Assembly: GCA_045226255.1 (NCBI GenBank)
Contig: JBGVCG010000022.1
Location: forward strand, 62,001 to 126,000
Origin: UBA1181 sp045226255
Lineage (GTDB): Bacteria > Bacteroidota > Bacteroidia > Bacteroidales > Paludibacteraceae
Reading direction: 5' to 3'
DNA: 64,000 nucleotides
Part shown: positions 7,135-14,798 of the stretch, one piece after another
Position numbering within the stretch: the first letter of the stretch is position 1
How the letters are laid out: each line of letters opens with the position of its first letter
The notes under the pieces: model-generated
Databases searched by the model: none
Seen by the model: the letters and a program-made list of their open reading frames with translations, nothing else
Told to the model about the DNA's origin: nothing
Translations under genes and position numbers: made by a program

Positions 7135-7899
7135 CTACATCTCCTCCTCATCCTCTTCGAATTTATCGGATGATACCCTGATGAGCTTCGATCCAACGGG
7201 ACGCTCTAGATAATCCTCGACAACCGGGTCTGCGGAGACGACGGGGAAAATGGTGGAGATGATAAAATTGTTCGGGTCGGAAACGTATTCCTCGTCTTCC
7301 TCTCCTCCGTAAAAGGCCCATCCGCTATCTTCTTCGGCATGGGGTTCTTCCCGCACCATATATCCTACCTGACACCCTTCGTCGACGATCATCCTCGACA
7401 CGCAGGCTTTCTGGGTCAACAGCTCCCTCCGCTTTATCATGGCTTCATGGTTCTTCCTCTCTTCGAGGAATGCGGCGACCTCCTCCGCCTTCGGTTCATT
7501 ATCCGTATCGATTTCTTCGATGGATACGTCAAAAAGATCTTTGTCGTCCGCATTGCGCTTTAACAAAACAGCTAGCCGTAGCAGGTCCGCCTCCGTGGCG
7601 TTCAGGGGTATTTCCGCCTGATGGACCATCTCTTTGCCGTGTGCCCCGTAAAGGTTGAGGGCGACCACACCTCCCTTGTAAACGTTCGCTTTGGCGGCCC
7701 CGAGGTTCTCCTTGTCGTCGTAAAAAGACATGAAGGACGAAAGCCTGTCGTTGACGTGCCAGTCGAATGAGGTTCCATTCTGTCCGTTCATATAGTAGAG
7801 CGATCCATTCCCTTCGAGTTCATTGACTGAAACGTTCGCCAGGTGTTCTTTTATGCTTTCCGCAATGATTCTCTTTATGTTTTCTAATATTCTATCCAT
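7135..7899 (-). CDS. DUF2185 (Imm33-like) domain protein
   Basis: This 254-residue cytoplasmic protein has no signal or membrane segment. Residues from about 165 onward (CVSRMIVDEGCQVGYMVREE, SGWAFYGGEEDEEYVSDPNN, PVGSKLIRV) match the DUF2185 pattern, a family related to Imm33 immunity-type proteins and often found in hypothetical proteins. The first 150 residues are an unrecognised domain. The C-terminus is acidic. It follows the EamA transporter gene by 21 bases and may share its transcript. No toxin gene is adjacent, so an immunity role is not supported here. Confidence 0.75.
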   Translation of the reverse strand: MDRILENIKRIIAESIKEHLANVSVNELEGNGSLYYMNGQNGTSFDWHVNDRLSSFMSFYDDKENLGAAKANVYKGGVVALNLYGAHGKEMVHQAEIPLNATEADLLRLAVLLKRNADDKDLFDVSIEEIDTDNEPKAEEVAAFLEERKNHEAMIKRRELLTQKACVSRMIVDEGCQVGYMVREEPHAEEDSGWAFYGGEEDEEYVSDPNNFIISTIFPVVSADPVVEDYLERPVGSKLIRVSSDKFEEDEEEM

Positions 7900-7920
7900 A
7901 TTCTTCCGTGTAATATATCA

Positions 7921-8823
7921 TCACCGCAACGCCCCGATCGTCAGCAGACAAACACCGCACAGGATACCGCAGAGCAGTATTCCCTTCAACTTCAGGTTCT
8001 TCTCCTTCAGCATGATCGCGCCATAGAGGAACGGGACGACCGCCCCCGAACGACGGATGGTGGAGACGATGGAGATGAGCGCATTGTCCGATGAGAGCGC
8101 CCAGAAGTATACGTAATCAGCCAAGATCAGGAAGACGGAGATGCCCACGATGCTCCATCGCCACTCGAACGGTGTGGTGTGCTTCCTCCGCGGATACCAT
8201 AGGGCGAAAAGAATGATGAGCATCAGCAGCGCTTGGTACATTGTGCTGAAAACCTGCACGCCTACACGGTCGAAGGAGCGCATCAGATGCTTGTCGTACA
8301 ATCCGCTCGCGGCGCCTAAGAGTGTGGCGAGGATGATGAGCCATATCCATTTGTTGCGTTTCCATGAGATACCCTCCTTGAGCCCCGCCAGCGAGAAGAG
8401 GTAGAAGGATACGATGGTGACGATGATGCCGGTCGCCTGCAGGGGAGTCAGCCGCTCCGCGAAGATGATGAAGGCACCTATAACCGTCCAGACGGGTTGT
8501 GTCGCGCGGATGGGCGAGAAGATGGTGATCGGCACGTTTTTCATACCGAAATAAGCTGATATCCAAGAGCCTAGCACGATGGCCGATTTCAGGAAGATGC
8601 AGAGGTGGGCGTGGAGATCCATCTCGGGCACGTAGAACCACGTGCCGGACACCTGCTCGGGCGCCACTTTCGAGGCGAGCAGGAATAACGAGAAGAATAC
8701 TGCCGAGATGAATATGGAGGAGGCCAATACGGGAATCACCGCATTCTCCTTCAGGGAACGTTTCTTGAAGACATCATAGATGCCTAATAAGATGGCTGAT
8801 AATAGTGCTAAAAAGACCCACAC
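7921..8823 (-). CDS. EamA/DMT-family inner-membrane transporter
   Basis: This 300-residue protein has about ten hydrophobic segments in two five-helix halves, as in the drug/metabolite transporter superfamily. Recognisable parts are LSAILLGIYDVFKKRSL at the start of half one, the ISPIRATQPVWTVIGAF-like stretch, and the second half from about residue 155. The substrate is unknown. The start is GTG at 8823 (CACTTTAG on the plus strand); no better ATG is present upstream. It lies between a threonylcarbamoyl-AMP synthase-like gene and a DUF2185 gene, all on the minus strand. Confidence 0.85.
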   Translation of the reverse strand: MWVFLALLSAILLGIYDVFKKRSLKENAVIPVLASSIFISAVFFSLFLLASKVAPEQVSGTWFYVPEMDLHAHLCIFLKSAIVLGSWISAYFGMKNVPITIFSPIRATQPVWTVIGAFIIFAERLTPLQATGIIVTIVSFYLFSLAGLKEGISWKRNKWIWLIILATLLGAASGLYDKHLMRSFDRVGVQVFSTMYQALLMLIILFALWYPRRKHTTPFEWRWSIVGISVFLILADYVYFWALSSDNALISIVSTIRRSGAVVPFLYGAIMLKEKNLKLKGILLCGILCGVCLLTIGALR

Positions 8824-8847
8824 TTTAGAGAATTATGAATTTTGAAT

Positions 8848-8884
8848 TAAGAATTATGAAACGCTAGTTCGAAGTAGTCAATTA
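8848..8884 (+). repeat. Dispersed TAGTTCGA-type repeat, copy 2
   Basis: AAGAATTATGAAACGCTAGT followed by TCGAAGTAGTCAATTA is closely similar to the copies at 6901 and 13650. Its last three bases are the stop codon of the minus-strand gene at 8882. It is preceded by AATTATGAATTTTGAATTAA low-complexity sequence. Confidence 0.7.
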
Positions 8885-9493
8885 TAGGATGAGTTCGCCT
8901 TTGCCTTGACGGACGATGACAGGTTCGTCGCCGGTGCAGTCCACCACGGTGGAGGGATCCAAGGTGCCGAATCCGCCATTGATCACCACGTCCGCTATGT
9001 TCTCATACCGTTCGTGGATCAGTTCGGGGTCGGTGAAGTATTCCAGTATCTCGTCGTCATCGTCGCGCACGGAGGTGGAGAGGATCGGGTTGCCCAAGCC
9101 CCTGACCAGTTCGCGGATGATGTTATTGTCCGGCACCCTGATACCCACCGTCTTCTTGTTGCGGAAGAGCTTCGGGAGGTTGCTGTTGCCGTTCAGGATG
9201 AAGGTGAAAGGTCCGGGGAGGTTCTTCTTCATCAGTTTGAAGGTGTTGTTGTCCACCTTCGCGTATTCGCTGATGTTGCTCAGGTCGTAGCAGATGAAGG
9301 AGAGGTTCGCCTTGCGCGGGTCGATGTTCTTGTATCGGCAGATCTTCTCCACGGCTCTGGTGTTGAAGATGTCGCATCCCAAGCCATAGATGGTATCCGT
9401 CGGGTAGACGATGAGTCCGCCGTCACGCAGGAACTGCACCACCTTCTCGATCTCACGCTCGTTCGGGTTTTCAGGATAAATTCTAATTAACAT
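8882..9493 (-). CDS. Threonylcarbamoyl-AMP synthase family (Sua5/YciO/YrdC)
   Basis: The 203-residue YrdC-fold protein contains the signature GGLIVYPTDTIYGLGCD near residue 30, and RVPDNNII and STSVRDDDDEILEY further on. Family members make threonylcarbamoyl-AMP for the t6A37 tRNA modification, but the YciO branch has poorly known roles. The short length without a Sua5 C-terminal domain fits TsaC or YciO. The ATG at 9493 is clear. Co-transcription with the downstream EamA gene is possible, although a dispersed repeat lies between them. Confidence 0.88.
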   Translation of the reverse strand: MLIRIYPENPNEREIEKVVQFLRDGGLIVYPTDTIYGLGCDIFNTRAVEKICRYKNIDPRKANLSFICYDLSNISEYAKVDNNTFKLMKKNLPGPFTFILNGNSNLPKLFRNKKTVGIRVPDNNIIRELVRGLGNPILSTSVRDDDDEILEYFTDPELIHERYENIADVVINGGFGTLDPSTVVDCTGDEPVIVRQGKGELIL

Positions 9494-9530
9494 CGTATCA
9501 ATTCTTTACTTCAATATTCAATTCGCATCA

Positions 9531-9935
9531 TTAAGCCAAACAACCATACGGGTCATGGTAGGATATTCTATGGGGGCGACCTTTCTCGTCCAGTTGCACG
9601 AAGGTATAGAGCCCCGTCAGGATGGTACGGCGTTCCGCACCGTCAGGGTCCGCTGTGGCGGTCAGTTCCAAGACAATCTTCACAGGACCGAGGTCCAATG
9701 GTTTTGCCACGACCTCAATCGTCTCTCCCAAGTAGGCAGGTTTGTGGAAGCGGATCTTATCCGCCGCCGCTGTGCACATGGTATGGTGTGTCAACTCAAC
9801 GGAGAGCTCATGCCCCACCTTGTCCATCCAAGCCATCACCTCGCCGCCGAACAGCGTCTTGTTGATGTTCAATTTGGACTCGTCCACCACGTAGCGGCGC
9901 ACCCTAACCTTTGTCATTAAGTCCTCGATTGCCAT
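9531..9935 (-). CDS. Acyl-CoA thioesterase (hotdog fold, YciA-like)
   Basis: The protein has 134 residues from the ATG at 9935, preceded by AGAAGCAG; the longer open frame runs into repeat-rich intergenic DNA and is rejected. The hotdog pattern is seen in LFGGEVMAWMDKVGHELSVE with the Asp typical of the YciA/BFIT-type active site, then KIRFHKPAYLGETIEVVA. Such enzymes hydrolyse acyl-CoA thioesters in the cytoplasm; chain length cannot be predicted. A TACTTTCG motif on the minus strand (plus 9957-9964) lies 21 bases upstream and may be its promoter. Confidence 0.87.
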   Translation of the reverse strand: MAIEDLMTKVRVRRYVVDESKLNINKTLFGGEVMAWMDKVGHELSVELTHHTMCTAAADKIRFHKPAYLGETIEVVAKPLDLGPVKIVLELTATADPDGAERRTILTGLYTFVQLDEKGRPHRISYHDPYGCLA

Positions 9936-10120
9936 ATCTGCTTCTTTTTTCGGTCGCGAAAGTACAAAAAAATTAAGAATTAAGAGTGAAGAGTGAAAAA
10001 TTGGGTGGGGCGGGGGATTTACGATTTTACGTTCATATATGCACATCCCCGCTAACGTCTAAAGTCTAACGCCTAACATCTATTATCAAAATTTTTATTT
10101 CATAATTCTTTTGTCTGTTA

Positions 10121-10148
10121 TTGTATATGAAATTTTTTATTAAATTTG
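10121..10148 (+). promoter_or_regulatory. Putative promoter of pckA
   Basis: TAAATTTG at 10141-10148 matches TAnnTTTG, with TTG at 10121-10123. The leader to the start at 10236 is about 80 bases. The region before it (9965-10080) is dispersed repeat sequence. Confidence 0.55.
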
Positions 10149-10235
10149 CGTGGATTGAGAGTTCCGTAAGGACACGATCCCCCTTTTGATTGATTAGGAT
10201 TAATTATTTATAAACAAATATAGTTTAAAGTTAGC

Positions 10236-11837
10236 ATGGCAAACTTAGATTTAAGCAAGTACGGCATCACTGGATCCACGGTGATCGCCCACAATCCATC
10301 CTACGAGGATCTTTTCAAAGAGGAAACAAAAGCCGGATTGAGCGGCTATGAGGTAGGACAAGTGACAGAGCTCGGCGCAGTGAATGTGATGACAGGTATC
10401 TACACCGGTCGTTCTCCTAAGGATAAATACATCGTGATGGACAAGAACTCTAAGGACACTGTATGGTGGACTTCAGAGGAGTACAAGAACGATAACCACC
10501 CAATGAGCGAAGAGGTTTGGGGTAAGGTAAAGGAGATCGCGAAGAAGGAACTTTCCAACAAGCAACTTTATGTGATGGACGCTTTCTGCGGTGCCAACAA
10601 GGCAACCCGCTTGGCTGTTCGTTTCATCGTGGAGGTAGCTTGGCAAGCACACTTCGTAAAGAACATGTTCATCCAGCCTACCGCTGAGGAGTTGGCTAAC
10701 TTCGAGCCTAACTTCGTCATCTACAACGCTTCTAAGGCTAAGGTTGAGAACTACAAGGAATTGGGCTTGAACTCTGAGACTTGCGTCGCTTTCAACGTAA
10801 CTTCCCGTGAGCAAGTGATCATCAACACTTGGTACGGTGGTGAGATGAAGAAGGGTATGTTCTCCATGCAGAACTACTACTTGCCTTTGAAGGGCATCGC
10901 TTCTATGCACTGCTCCGCTAACTGCGACATGGAAGGCAAGAACACCGCTATCTTCTTCGGTCTCTCCGGTACTGGTAAGACTACCTTGTCAACTGACCCT
11001 AAGCGTCGCTTGATCGGTGACGACGAGCACGGATGGGACGACGAGGGCGTATTCAACCTCGAGGGTGGTTGCTACGCTAAGGTGATCGGTTTGAGCAAGG
11101 AGCACGAGCCAGACATCTACGGCGCTATCAAACGCAACGCTTTGTTGGAGAACGTTACGGTGGACAAGAACGGCAAGATCGACTTCAACGACAAGTCCGT
11201 TACTGAGAACACCCGCGTTTCTTACCCAATCAACCATATCAACAACATTCAACCAGGATCTTCCGCTCCTGCCGCTAAGAACGTTATCTTCTTGTCGGCT
11301 GACGCGTTCGGTGTGTTGCCTCCAGTATCCATCTTGACTCCTGAGCAGACTCAATACTACTTCTTGAGCGGTTTCACGGCTAAGTTGGCCGGAACGGAGC
11401 GTGGTATCACGGAGCCTACTCCAACCTTCTCCGCTTGCTTCGGACAAGCTTTCTTGGAGTTGCACCCAACCAAATACGCTGAGGAGTTGGTTAAGAAGAT
11501 GCAGAAGTCTGGCGCTAAGGCTTACTTGGTGAACACTGGATGGAATGGAACCGGCAAGCGTATCTCTATCCCTGATACCCGTGGTATCATCGACGCTATC
11601 TTGAGCGGTGACATCTTGAAGGCTCCTACGAAGAAGATCCCTATGTTCGACTTCGAGGTTCCTACCGCATTGCCAGGCGTGAACCCAGCTATCTTGGATC
11701 CTCGCGACACTTACGCTAACGCTTCCGAGTGGGAGACGAAGGCGAAGGATTTGGCTTCACGCTTCCAAAAGAACTTCGTGAAGTATACGGGTAACGCAGC
11801 TGGTAAGGCTTTGGTTGCCGCTGGTCCTAAATTGTAA
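10236..11837 (+). CDS. pckA: Phosphoenolpyruvate carboxykinase (ATP)
   Basis: The 533-residue enzyme interconverts oxaloacetate + ATP and PEP + CO2 + ADP. In fermenting Bacteroidales it often runs in the CO2-fixing direction on the way to succinate. Hallmarks are YTGRSPKDKYIV near the N-terminus, the P-loop GLSGTGKTTLS, GDDEHGWDDEGVFN and KRISIPDTRGIIDAI. Its length matches the family. Codon use is strongly biased towards a few codons, as expected of a highly expressed gene. It is monocistronic: promoter upstream, perfect terminator at 11858. Confidence 0.98.
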   Translation: MANLDLSKYGITGSTVIAHNPSYEDLFKEETKAGLSGYEVGQVTELGAVNVMTGIYTGRSPKDKYIVMDKNSKDTVWWTSEEYKNDNHPMSEEVWGKVKEIAKKELSNKQLYVMDAFCGANKATRLAVRFIVEVAWQAHFVKNMFIQPTAEELANFEPNFVIYNASKAKVENYKELGLNSETCVAFNVTSREQVIINTWYGGEMKKGMFSMQNYYLPLKGIASMHCSANCDMEGKNTAIFFGLSGTGKTTLSTDPKRRLIGDDEHGWDDEGVFNLEGGCYAKVIGLSKEHEPDIYGAIKRNALLENVTVDKNGKIDFNDKSVTENTRVSYPINHINNIQPGSSAPAAKNVIFLSADAFGVLPPVSILTPEQTQYYFLSGFTAKLAGTERGITEPTPTFSACFGQAFLELHPTKYAEELVKKMQKSGAKAYLVNTGWNGTGKRISIPDTRGIIDAILSGDILKAPTKKIPMFDFEVPTALPGVNPAILDPRDTYANASEWETKAKDLASRFQKNFVKYTGNAAGKALVAAGPKL

Positions 11838-11857
11838 TCAATTATTCTTTCAATAGG

Positions 11858-11892
11858 AAAGGGCGTCACTCATCCGAGTGACGCCCTTTTTA
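11858..11892 (+). terminator. Intrinsic terminator of pckA
   Basis: AAAGGGCGTCACTC (11858-11871) and GAGTGACGCCCTTTT (11876-11890) form a perfect 14-pair stem with a 4-base loop and a T tract. Confidence 0.95.
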
Positions 11893-11903
11893 ATTAAGAG
11901 TTA

Positions 11904-12022
11904 AGAATTAGGGCGGATGTTCGTTTCATCGTAGAGACGATGTGCACATCTTCTCTAACAATAACGGATGCGAATTGTTACCGTCGTAAAATGTAAATAT
12001 CCACGTACACCACAAATTGTAA
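11904..12022 (+). repeat. Direct repeat, left copy, flanking the TerB/J-domain gene
   Basis: GAATTAGGGCGGATGT and GAATTGTTACCGTCGTAAAA with the following GTAAATATCCACG(T/C)AC and CCACAAATTGTAA blocks recur in the same order and orientation at 13576-13653. This copy holds about 40 extra bases including the palindrome GATGTGCACATC. Confidence 0.75.
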
Positions 12023-12079
12023 ATCGTAAATCATCAAATCGTAAATCACATTGATTGTCAAATAGTAACAAATAGTAAA

Positions 12080-12110
12080 TTGACCACATCAAAAAAATAT
12101 GCTAATTTTG
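12080..12110 (+). promoter_or_regulatory. Promoter at the start codon of the TerB/J-domain gene
   Basis: TTG at 12080-12082, 20 bases, then TAATTTTG at 12103-12110: a full match to the Bacteroidota promoter. The ATG at 12116 would be at or within a base or two of the transcription start, suggesting a leaderless mRNA. Confidence 0.6.
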
Positions 12111-12115
12111 AAACT

Positions 12116-13516
12116 ATGGACAAAGAAAAGATAGATCACATATTCAAAGAGTGGCAAGACAAGTCTATGCTGACGAAGAAGGGTGCACTGAAAGTCGCTC
12201 ATCCGTGGGAAGGAATTGTCACAATTGTCCTTTCGAGTTATATATTGTTTGCCTGTTTTGCGGGTGTTGGTATTAATTTTTTTGAGGATAAAACAATCTC
12301 TTTTCTCTATTTAATTCTTTCCCTGATAACCCTGATAATTTATATCAAGCCAATTCAATCTGCTGTCATGAAAGTCGTGTGGCCGATGTCGTTTTACTAT
12401 TACAAAGATCGTTTTGAAGTATGTTATTTTTGGGGGCTTTGGAGAAAGACGTATAACTATTCGGATATAAAACGTGTTGCCTGTGATTATTTGAAACATA
12501 CGGTGGAATTAACGAATCATAAGCTATTGGTGGTGAAGAATGAACACGAGAAGGAGTTCTTTCGAACGTGTTTTGCCTCTCTATGTGTAGAGTGTGCGGA
12601 TTTTGTGGAATATGATGGCGAGATAAGGCACTTCGCGAATAAAATATGCTTTAAGACCAAGCCGGAATGTCAGGAGGAGGTCCTTCAGTCTGCGTTCTCG
12701 TATTTTGCGGAAAGGCCGAAGTATTTTTATTTTCATCAGATTCATCGGTATGAGGATGACCTGTCTTTTCATGTGGGGGTATTCAGGTCCTCGAAGAGGC
12801 TTTTTTACCAGTATATGCTAAGTCTCTTTGCGAATATGATATGTTTCAAAACGGGAGATTCGTATCAAGATGCAGGCTATCAGTGTCTCTTGAAATATCT
12901 TTCCGATTCGCCTTATCGCGAGTATTGTTATGTGCATGATTTGTCTGAGCAGATTGAACGGTTTAGGGGCTATCGGGCGAAGAAATCTGTCCCGTCGAAG
13001 GATGGTTTCGTGAACATATGTTTGTCCATTTTGAAACTCAAAGGACCGGATTATGCTGACCGCTTAGATCTTCTGACGCATCTCTTCGAATGTGCTTATG
13101 CGAGCGATGGCATGGTAGATGAAGAGGAGTTGAACCGCCTCTCCCGCATCGCCTTTTACCTGCGCATAAAAGATTGGGACTTCCTCTCCCTGAGGTATCG
13201 CTTCGAAACGGAGAAACAATCCCAGAAACGGCAGCATGATGAGGAGAACACCCGGCAGCGTGAGCGATATCAGTTTAGCTACTCCAGCCGCAAGCGGGAG
13301 GCCTACAATCTGTTGGGTCTGAAAACGGATGCCACGTTGGAGGAGGTGAAGGGCGCCTACCGCACGCAGGTGAAGACATGCCACCCGGACACCCTGCCAC
13401 CTACCGCCACGATAACGGAGCGGGAGGAGGCTTCACAACGCTTTCGAACGATCACGGAAGCCTATGATTTTTTGTGCGTCGAATTGAGCGCCGAGCCGGT
13501 TAGCGTGGCGAGGTGA
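12116..13516 (+). CDS. Membrane-anchored TerB-like/J-domain protein
   Basis: The protein has 466 residues from the ATG at 12116; an upstream in-frame TTG (12080) lies inside the promoter. Two hydrophobic segments (about 35-57 and 63-82) suggest anchoring in the inner membrane. A TerB-like helical region (about 295-365, ending YASDGMVDEEELNRLSRIAF) precedes a C-terminal J domain (about 400-460) with the HPD motif in TCHPDTLP, the site that stimulates DnaK ATPase. The layout resembles DjlA-type co-chaperones and the gene at 27106. Direct repeats flank the gene and no operon partners are seen. Confidence 0.8.
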   Translation: MDKEKIDHIFKEWQDKSMLTKKGALKVAHPWEGIVTIVLSSYILFACFAGVGINFFEDKTISFLYLILSLITLIIYIKPIQSAVMKVVWPMSFYYYKDRFEVCYFWGLWRKTYNYSDIKRVACDYLKHTVELTNHKLLVVKNEHEKEFFRTCFASLCVECADFVEYDGEIRHFANKICFKTKPECQEEVLQSAFSYFAERPKYFYFHQIHRYEDDLSFHVGVFRSSKRLFYQYMLSLFANMICFKTGDSYQDAGYQCLLKYLSDSPYREYCYVHDLSEQIERFRGYRAKKSVPSKDGFVNICLSILKLKGPDYADRLDLLTHLFECAYASDGMVDEEELNRLSRIAFYLRIKDWDFLSLRYRFETEKQSQKRQHDEENTRQRERYQFSYSSRKREAYNLLGLKTDATLEEVKGAYRTQVKTCHPDTLPPTATITEREEASQRFRTITEAYDFLCVELSAEPVSVAR

Positions 13517-13575
13517 TTGTTCTTTTGGGCGCGTTCCGATTAAAAGGAAACCCCTACCGGGGTATGGGTGCGTGC

Positions 13576-13653
13576 GGAATTAGGGCGGATGTGCGTTCCA
13601 CCGAATTGTTACCGTCGTAAAACGTAAATATCCACGCACGCCACAAATTGTAA
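13576..13653 (+). repeat. Direct repeat, right copy, flanking the TerB/J-domain gene
   Basis: GAATTAGGGCGGATGTGCGT, then GAATTGTTACCGTCGTAAAA and GTAAATATCCACGCACGCC, match the copy at 11904-12022 in order and orientation. Confidence 0.75.
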
Positions 13654-13686
13654 GTTGACTTCGTCGAACTAACGTTTCATAATTAT
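13650..13686 (-). repeat. Dispersed TAGTTCGA-type repeat, copy 3
   Basis: Read on the minus strand this is AATTATGAAACGTTAGTTCG followed by ACGAAGTCAACTTA, close to the copies at 6901 and 8848. It supplies the last codons (M-K-R) and the TAG stop of the BspA-like gene at 13669. Confidence 0.75.
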
Positions 13687-14550
13687 CTTCCACCCTTCCG
13701 GTATTCTGCTACTTCCAAACTCTTCGTGCAGTTCTTTCGGGCAAACGAACGTGCCGGACGGAGCGACGTTGGAGAGCCAGCAGTTAGTCCGCCATATATA
13801 CTCTTTCCTCTCTTCGGGTGTTCCTGAACCCGGGGAATCCTCATTAGCATGATAAACAAAATAGCTTAATTCGTCTTGCTCCCCCCAATCCGCAAAACCC
13901 ACTTTGATGTAAGAGAATTGGCGACATCCGTCGAACATAAAAGAATAGCATTCTTTAACCAATTGCGTGGCTGGCAACTCAGGCGCTTCGGTCAGATTGT
14001 AGCAATTCGAAAACATCCTCCTATAACAACCTTCCGCCAATTGTGTGGCAGGCAGTTGGGGTGCTTGTTTCAGACCGAAACATGCGCGGAACATATCACT
14101 GTAGCAATACTTGGCCAACTGTGTGGCAGGCAATTCAGGTGCTTGCGTTAGGCTCTTACATAGATAAAACAACATACGGAAGCAACCATCACTCGGAATG
14201 GTTTTGCTTTCCCCTACACCGTCGATTAGACTCATCACGCTACCACTGGCAGCGATGGCGCCTGTCATGATGAAATTTGTATATCTATCGTTTGCGTGCG
14301 ATAACCCCTGCGGGTTGTCTCCCCTCAGCAAGGCTTTGTTTCCCTTCCTCGCCAAGAGAATCGTGTCACCGTCGGCTAACACGGTCCATGTCTTTCCACT
14401 GTCCAAGGAATATTGGATATTGTTACCGTTCTCGTTTTTGATCCTGAAGGTGGAACCATCCGCCTCAGCGGTGAAGGTGAGGTAGTTGGCGGCGGAGGCG
14501 AGGAGACAGACATTCGCCAACAGGAGGAGGATTATAAGTCTTTTGAGCAT
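13669..14550 (-). CDS. BspA-like 26-residue-repeat protein, C-terminally shortened
   Basis: The protein has 293 residues from the ATG at 14550; the longer frame starts with TTG. It is a paralogue of the gene at 5572: same signal-peptide type, the same N-terminal domain (NYLTFTAEADGSTFRI, MTGAIAASGSVMSLIDGVGE) and about three repeats such as CYSDMFRACFGLKQAPQLPA. After the shared IPEGWK it stops within a few residues, whereas its paralogue continues into a T9SS-type sorting domain. The last codons lie in a dispersed repeat, suggesting that the sorting domain was lost by repeat insertion or recombination. Without it, surface export is uncertain. A TATTTTCG motif (plus 14573-14580) may be its -7 element. 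Confidence 0.8.
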   Translation of the reverse strand: MLKRLIILLLLANVCLLASAANYLTFTAEADGSTFRIKNENGNNIQYSLDSGKTWTVLADGDTILLARKGNKALLRGDNPQGLSHANDRYTNFIMTGAIAASGSVMSLIDGVGESKTIPSDGCFRMLFYLCKSLTQAPELPATQLAKYCYSDMFRACFGLKQAPQLPATQLAEGCYRRMFSNCYNLTEAPELPATQLVKECYSFMFDGCRQFSYIKVGFADWGEQDELSYFVYHANEDSPGSGTPEERKEYIWRTNCWLSNVAPSGTFVCPKELHEEFGSSRIPEGWKIIMKR

Positions 14551-14708
14551 ATCGTTCAATCATGGTCTATAGCGAAAATATATAATTTTTTGAAGATGAG
14601 AAACGATTTTGAAGAAATGGGTTTGCGTATGCGCAGTATCTCCCTCCTTCCCAATGTGGATACTCCCTTGAAGATAGGGGGGATAAGTGTGTGTTATGTT
14701 TTGAAAGT

Positions 14709-14740
14709 TATGGGGGCGCCAATGATTTGACGCCCCCATA
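14709..14740 (-). terminator. Hairpin downstream of metE
   Basis: TATGGGGGCG (14709-14718) and CGCCCCCATA (14731-14740) form a perfect 10-pair stem. On the minus strand it is followed by ACTTTC, a weak U tract. It probably separates metE from the BspA-like gene. Confidence 0.6.
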
Positions 14741-14798
14741 GATTTTCCCACTATTAAGATGGGTCAACTCAACGGTAGAATGGTATGATGGTATTGAA

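Noticed and set aside
9936..10046. N-terminal extension of the thioesterase frame
   Set aside because: It runs through dispersed repeat DNA and has no thioesterase homology; the ATG at 9935 has a purine-rich site and a promoter-like motif.
11904..13653. Direct repeats considered as ends of an insertion sequence
   Set aside because: The gene between them is a TerB/J-domain protein, not a transposase, and no terminal inverted repeats or target duplication were seen.
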